A DNA stretch of 64,000 nt. It comes from Pseudoscleropodium purum. Taxonomy: Eukaryota; Streptophyta; Bryopsida; Hypnales; Brachytheciaceae. The DNA is taken from contig OZ017795.1 of NCBI GenBank assembly GCA_963969395.1, positions 20,441,063 through 20,505,062 of the forward strand, written 5' to 3'. The position numbers were made by a program, and so were the translations under genes. The notes beneath the pieces were generated by a model that was given only the letters and a program-made list of their open reading frames with translations, ran no database searches and was not told the DNA's origin. Position 1 is the first letter of the stretch. Each line of letters begins with the position of its first letter. This document shows, in pieces, positions 59,251 through 64,000 of the stretch.

Positions 59251-60329
59251 GAGCTTGGTCCATGATTTTGGCAAAGAACATTGATCCCTTGATGATATAG
59301 CATGCTCAAACCCCTCTTGGCCCTTGCGTTGACATGGTGTGGCTTGGTGATGGTTTTCATGCAATGATGTGGCGTCTATATTCGCAAAATCACAAGAGCA
59401 GTCTCTGGCAAGAAAGAATAAGAGACGATGGAAAGAAACACCGCAAAAAAGAAATGAAAAATGGTCTGACTTGGGGAAAGAAGGCAGAAAGAAACCCTCG
59501 CGCAGGAAGAAGAGCATAAGGCCCATCAAGCCAAGGAGGTAAGGACTACAGCGGAAACACGGATTGAGTCTAGTGCGCGGACTGACAAGTACCAACTCAA
59601 GAATTGTCCTGCTTTGTTAGGTACTCGTCACGTGCTTACATGCTTTGTGGATGCTGCATTGTTGCCTAATTCCTTGTCCTGTGATAGTGAATGCTAGCTT
59701 CCATGATTTCGAAAAGACAAGGTACGACGTATTCTTCCTACGAGGGGGCAAACATATTCCAAGCCTATAAACTGAGTTCGATTAACTCTTGACAGGTTGA
59801 AGAACACGCAGAAGAAGTGATTGCACCCCCACTGCAGGGCCGACATAGCTAAATGCGACAAAGAAAAAAGCTTCAGAACCAACACTCAGTCCAGGAGTTC
59901 ATATTAGGCTCAGTGCGTGATACTCATTTTTCCTTCCATTTTGAACCCTGCACGATTCTGAGCGCGATTCATAATACTTGCCCTCACATAGAGTTTTGAA
60001 GTCTCATTTGAGACTCATTTCTTCTTGCAAAACACAAGTCTTGCACTGACACCCCTAGTCATATGTTAAACCTTACAATTCCGTCCAAAACTTGCAAGTT
60101 CGTAACCCAAATAACAATTATTTCCTGTCCGTAAACGCAATTCTGAAATCTGTGTTCCTCTGCACGCCAGCTCTGACCCCCATTGCGCCTTTCTCAACAC
60201 AATTCCTTGAAAAGTCTCCACGAATCTCCAATCACCCCTGTTTGTTACAAAATCTCCAAGAAATTGTTATATGAAGATCTTCAAGTTGCTCATAGGCCAG
60301 ATTAGTGAGTACCTACGTCTTGTGGACGT

Positions 60330-61373
60330 CGTTCTTGGTCGAGTTTCTCGTCTGCTGTTGGAGCTTTCTCTCCAGAAAGCAGTGCACCGGGACCATGGGC
60401 TTTCCCAATTGTTGGAAACTTATTCAGTCTAGGCCCTGGCCATACAAAGCTCTCCAAAAACTTTCCCTCAAGCTCTTCAGCCAAATCCAGTTCAACAAGG
60501 ACACCGCCACTTCATCATATGGTCCTGCCTGGCATCCTCTCCGAACGATCTGCACCTCGAAATTCTCCACCAAGAAGCGGATCGCCCCGTATGAAGCTGG
60601 GCGAGCAGAAGAAACCCATTCACGGATTAGGCTCATCTTACGAAAGGCAGAGGTGAATCTCCACTTCCAGGTGCGGAACACAGCTACGAACATCATCTCA
60701 CGAATGGTGTTCAAAAAACGGTAAGGTAACCATAAATGCACCAGTTTAAGCTGTATGGATTGAAAGTACTTGAATGTAAACTTGAGAAAACTTGAGCAAT
60801 TGAAGAGAGCCCGAGGAAATGAAATCAGCTGATTCTATTTTAAATTAAGTGAGTTATTCATAGTCAAACTGTGTGGATTGATCACTTAGGTTGAACAAGA
60901 AGAATGAAAAGATTGGCAAGAAGCTTGACGAGATAATTGGCTCTGAAGAACGCGAGAAATGGAGTAAGAATCAGGATTACAAACCTGGAGCAGTAGACCC
61001 GAGAGAGAGACTTCATTGATTTGATGTTGTCGACACCGTCTCACGACGGCTGCGGCACATTGGACCACGAAACCATTCGCAGAGCCGTAATGGTGAGCCT
61101 GGAGATCCGAAAACCTTGTCATTGTTTTACTTGATGATCCTGCCAACCCCAATTTACGCATGAGTCTAGCTTCAACCCTAGTTTCTACATGAGGCGCGCA
61201 TCTGTCCCGGAGTGTCGCTGGCCAACGTCAACATGCCGCATCTCCTTGCGCAAATCTTCGACTGGCGCTTGCCCAAGGGCAACAAGCCCGAGAGATTTAA
61301 AGGCGTCACTGCTCTCCAGTTGCATTCTCTGCTCGCTCTTGCAAAACCTCGCAAACCAGCATTTCTCTACTAA
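60330..61373 (+). pseudogene. Cytochrome P450 pseudogene
   Basis: Pieces in P450 order are seen. First, the proline-rich hinge PGPWAFPIVGNLF at about 60387. After a frame change, SSYGPAW--LRTICTSK-STKKRIA (the WxxxR-type helix C region) and NTATNIISRMVFKKR run to 60720. A GT-AG intron follows (60721-60889), then LNKKNEKIGKKLDEII and, after a shift at a GA run (61001-61010), DFIDLMLS and IRRAVM. Finally ARICPGVSLANVNM with a tryptophan-containing FDW-RLP block ends in PAFLY and stop 61373. Missing: the oxygen-binding AGTDT helix I, ExxR, and the front of the heme loop (LHEARICPG replaces FGxGRRxCPG). At least two frameshifts and a large internal loss make it non-functional. The family resembles plant A-type (CYP71-clan) P450s. 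Confidence 0.82.
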
Positions 61374-61844
61374 TCCCGCTGAAACAAGGTCCTGAAACCC
61401 TGAATCCTGAAATCCTAGGACCTGAAGGTTCAAAGCTCATGATGTCCAGTACCTTATTCGCAAACATCCATACAAAACCCAGCTTTCCTAACTAATTCCT
61501 CTACAATCTCATTCTCGAAGCTTAAGCCCTAAACATTAATGTGATTGCATTCAGACTCGCATGACATTTGCACAAGAAATTCATCAAATTTTGGTCACTC
61601 AGATTAGTAAGATGAAATTCAGTTTACACCGCTGTTGCACCGGTGTGCAAAGTGCGTTAACAAACGCGGAGAACCGGTAACAAATAGGAGACTTAAGGCA
61701 CCTCCTCTGTACAAAAAATTGGTAATACACTGGATGTTGGTATTGGTGTTCATGTGATTGCGATTGTCTGTCGAATAATCTCTGCGTCATCTAAAGCTAA
61801 TCCTACGCCTACTGCGTCAAAATTGAGTCTGGCTGGAAATTGAG
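61374..61844. other. Spacer between the P450 pseudogene and the DUF604 gene
   Basis: About 470 bases that should hold the 3' UTR of the minus-strand DUF604 gene. I see nothing else definable. Confidence 0.5.
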
Positions 61845-63082
61845 TCAATAGTTGCTGACAAGCGTTTCGCCGTCTCTGCATTGACCGACATGAATATCGA
61901 TGTCTTCGTTCTTCCAGTTCCGGACTCGACAGCAGGACCTCCGCGGCATCTGCACACAAACCACCAAACCCCCGTCACATTTTGAACACAATAAGCAGGC
62001 CCAATAGTGGGTGTCGCAATTGCACAATAAACTATCAATTGCACAGACCTATGGATGCAGATCTCGCACAATCACAAGAGATAACCACATTGACACCACT
62101 ATGAACCTAATTCACTTCACGCAACCATAACATTCTTGAACTTCAAGGCTGGGAACCCTTTGCTTTTCATGAATCAAGGCTCCTTTCACTGTATAACATC
62201 TTGAATGCAAGCTTGCCCATGTATTGTGGGTCACAGTAAGACAAATACTTATTGTTATAGTGATACAATAGAACGACCTCTCTGCCTTCCCATTCCCATG
62301 CAAGAATGTTATGACCCTTTTGGTGAAGCGAAACCCTAAGAAGACGCTCACAACTTATATACTTCGAAGAACCGCACAACTTCGCACTTCTGCCTGCGCA
62401 ACTCTCACAATCCTCCACGACTACTCTTCCGATTTCCTCAGGAAAAACCTCAATGTTCAATTAGAATGCAAGATTGCGAACAATTTCCTGGTGTAGGGTT
62501 TAGGGTTTAGAGGAGAGACGTTACCTGATACCACGAGGGATCCGTCATCTCCTTAACGACGCGGATCCTCTGCACTCCACTCAACGGCATCAGCTTCTCC
62601 GCGCACACTTTCTGCGCTTGATTGAACTCCCTAACAAAGAAGCTCTCCATCTTCCCATTTTGCCCTTTCTGCACCGATTCCATGAAGAATCGCGAGGGGC
62701 GTTTACACACATCATCCGGATTCGCTCTTGTGTTAAACGGAAACTCCACTTTGCTGGTCTCCCTGTGCCACGAGAGGAACGTCTTCTGCGGGACTTCGAG
62801 CTCCCGGGGGGTAATGAAGCCCTTGTACACGTGCACCACGTAGCCCCAGGAGACCGTGAACGACCAGCGGCGCGTCTTGTCGTAGCAGATGGACTGCTGC
62901 ATGGTGCTAGCGGGGTCGAGCTTGGTGGCTTTGAGGAGGTGCTGGAGAGAGCCAAGGCGGGTGTAGTTCGTGTCGGCGGCGTGTGGGAAGATGGGGTCGA
63001 TCAAGTCCAAGTGGTGGATGGATACAAGGGGAGCGACTGGGTGAGCCGCGAGGATACCAGAGGCGTCACCGTGGATGTCGAA
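61845..63082 (-). CDS. DUF604 (fringe-like, GT31-related) protein, last two exons only
   Basis: Exon 63082-62525 (186 codons) and exon 61949-61845 (34 codons plus stop), both phase 0. The protein reads FDIHGDASGILAAHPVAPLV, then SIHHLD, QQSICYD, WSFTVSWGYVVHVY, ELEVPQKTFLSW, and finally PRRSCCRVRNWKNEDI...VGQC. This order is the C-terminal half of plant DUF604 proteins. The acceptor just before FDIHGD sits where relatives have an intron (HQ|CDVYG, from memory). The catalytic-type first half, with any DxD motif, lies beyond the right edge. DUF604 proteins are type II Golgi membrane proteins related to beta-1,3-glycosyltransferases; substrates are unknown to me. No frame breaks are seen in this part. 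Confidence 0.9.
62489..62517. promoter_or_regulatory. Telomere-like (telo-box) sequence in a DUF604 intron
   Basis: GTAGGGTTTAGGGTTTAG gives two and a half plant telomere units. On the gene strand it lies just inside the donor of the last intron. Short telo-boxes are common near plant genes; a function here is not shown. Confidence 0.4.
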
Positions 63083-64000
63083 CTGCAGGGAGGGCACACA
63101 ATACTTGCGTGAACAAAAGGCTGGAACAAATTCTCTAAAGTTAAGTTTCCAGTGACCATCCAGGTGAGATTGGAATTGCGCTAATTGAGAAAATACTTAA
63201 CCTATTGACATTTGGTTTTTTTTCAATTGTTTCGTAGCTTACCACAAAAATAAATATGCAAAATTTTAGTCGGTGCAAGTGTCTAGATTGTTGTAGGGAA
63301 AGGTTCAAAGTTCACGTGTACGATGAATGGAACCTCTCTCTTACTGCATGGTGAATGTAGGCCTAAAACAATCTAAATTCTCCTGAAAACATTGTTTTTA
63401 AGGTGGAGGACACTGTCGGATGAAGGTTTTCTGACTAAAAGAAATCCATTTCTACTGAAACTATTGCTAAATTTAGACGATTATATTGTCTAAAAATTCC
63501 TGAAACGATCTAATTCTTCTGAAAATACCGTGTAAGGTGTATAATACTACTGTCTAAAAGCTCCCGAACAACGTTCCTGAACGATCTAATTCTACTGAAA
63601 TCTTGTTTAAGGTAGACGATACTACTGAAAATCTAATTTTAAGAACCTAACCCATTGACTGACCCTGTTGACAACGGCAACTCGTCTCTTTGAATCAACA
63701 CTTGGTTGAGCTTCAATTAGCAACCACTGGGTGTAAGCACGACTTGGCACTGATCTTTGAATGGAAATCAGGGGTTAAATGCTGGCCCTTCCAACACATT
63801 GAGTGAGAAAATAATTCGATCTCAAAAAAGTTTGACTCCAGTAGTACTACTCATAGCGATCCACCCGTAGTGATCCCTCCATGAGCTCTATTGTGCGTGA
63901 CCTCCCAATGAAATCACTCCTACATCCTAATAAAAGTGTATCCTCTGAAAAGAATTGTTTCATTGTAAGAAGACAGGAAAAAGGTCATCTGTTGTTTGAA
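63083..64000 (-). other. Partial intron of the DUF604 gene, running off the window
   Basis: No upstream DUF604 exon could be found, so this is read as at least 918 bases of intron. It has a degenerate repeat at about 63370-63640, with recurring CGATCTAATTCTWCTGAAA and GTAGACGATACTACTG-like blocks. Confidence 0.6.

Larger units (their letters stand above)
55479..60300. other. Helicase upstream region followed by AT-rich repeat spacer
   Basis: The first 300-400 bases are presumably the helicase leader and promoter. The rest holds a repeat arm (55955-56045), a 28-bp minisatellite (56751-57060), repeat R1 copy 3 (57595-57900) and a short tandem duplication (59074-59250). An open frame on the minus strand at 59227-59595 lies in GC-richer DNA but resembles nothing I know. 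No gene is supported. Confidence 0.55.

Noticed and set aside
59227..59595. 122-codon minus-strand open frame
   Set aside because: Locally richer in GC, but no family features, no splice context and no support on either strand.
60305..60724. 139-codon plus-strand open frame as a gene
   Set aside because: Its second half is clearly P450, but the preceding hinge is in another frame and essential P450 regions are missing downstream, so it is a pseudogene piece.
62489..62517. Interstitial telomere array
   Set aside because: Only two and a half units; better called a telo-box-like motif.

Overview
This 64 kb window looks like nuclear DNA of a land plant. Its genes carry many GT-AG introns of roughly 80 to 3,400 bases, and the encoded protein families are plant types: a plant O-fucosyltransferase-like (DUF246) protein, a tandem B3 (REM-like) factor, a SAC9-type SAC+WW phosphatase and a DUF604 protein. 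The proteins differ clearly from remembered flowering-plant relatives, and the spacers are very AT-rich. A non-flowering plant such as a bryophyte is my guess, not a demonstrated fact.

Layout, left to right. (1) 400-9870, + strand: an 11-exon O-fucosyltransferase-like gene whose splice phases close exactly (589 aa). Three of its introns carry tandem repeats. (2) 11869-15140, - strand: a two-B3-domain nuclear protein with repeated SUMO-acceptor-like motifs; one 5' exon junction is unresolved. (3) 17133-18722, + strand: an uninterrupted 529-codon gene for a single-pass membrane protein of the plant family related to Arabidopsis At4g12700. (4) 23539-32461, - strand: a complete 16-exon SAC9-like phosphoinositide phosphatase (1597 aa). 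(5) 45798-55478, - strand: a 28-exon Hrq1/MrfA-like DEAH helicase, 1195 codons if all exons are joined. The obvious splice between exons 7 and 8 makes a TGA. (6) 60330-61373, + strand: a broken cytochrome P450. (7) 61845 to beyond the right edge, - strand: the last two exons of a DUF604 (fringe-like, GT31-related) gene.

The spacers at 18.7-23.5, 33.9-45.1 and 55.9-60.3 kb are AT-rich repeat islands. They hold a 358-bp inverted-repeat element between 19-bp direct repeats, a fold-back element with long arms, a probable solo LTR, a palindromic +/-/+ repeat cluster around a long (TA)n tract, and a large inverted repeat that brackets a decayed coding fragment.

The genes do not form an operon or an obvious pathway cluster. 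Three of them (1, 3, 7) are Golgi-type glycosyltransferase-like proteins, SAC9 acts on membrane phosphoinositides, and the B3 and helicase proteins act in the nucleus. I found no new multi-gene system. The most unusual items are the mobile-element structures, the helicase splice anomaly and the SUMO-type motifs.
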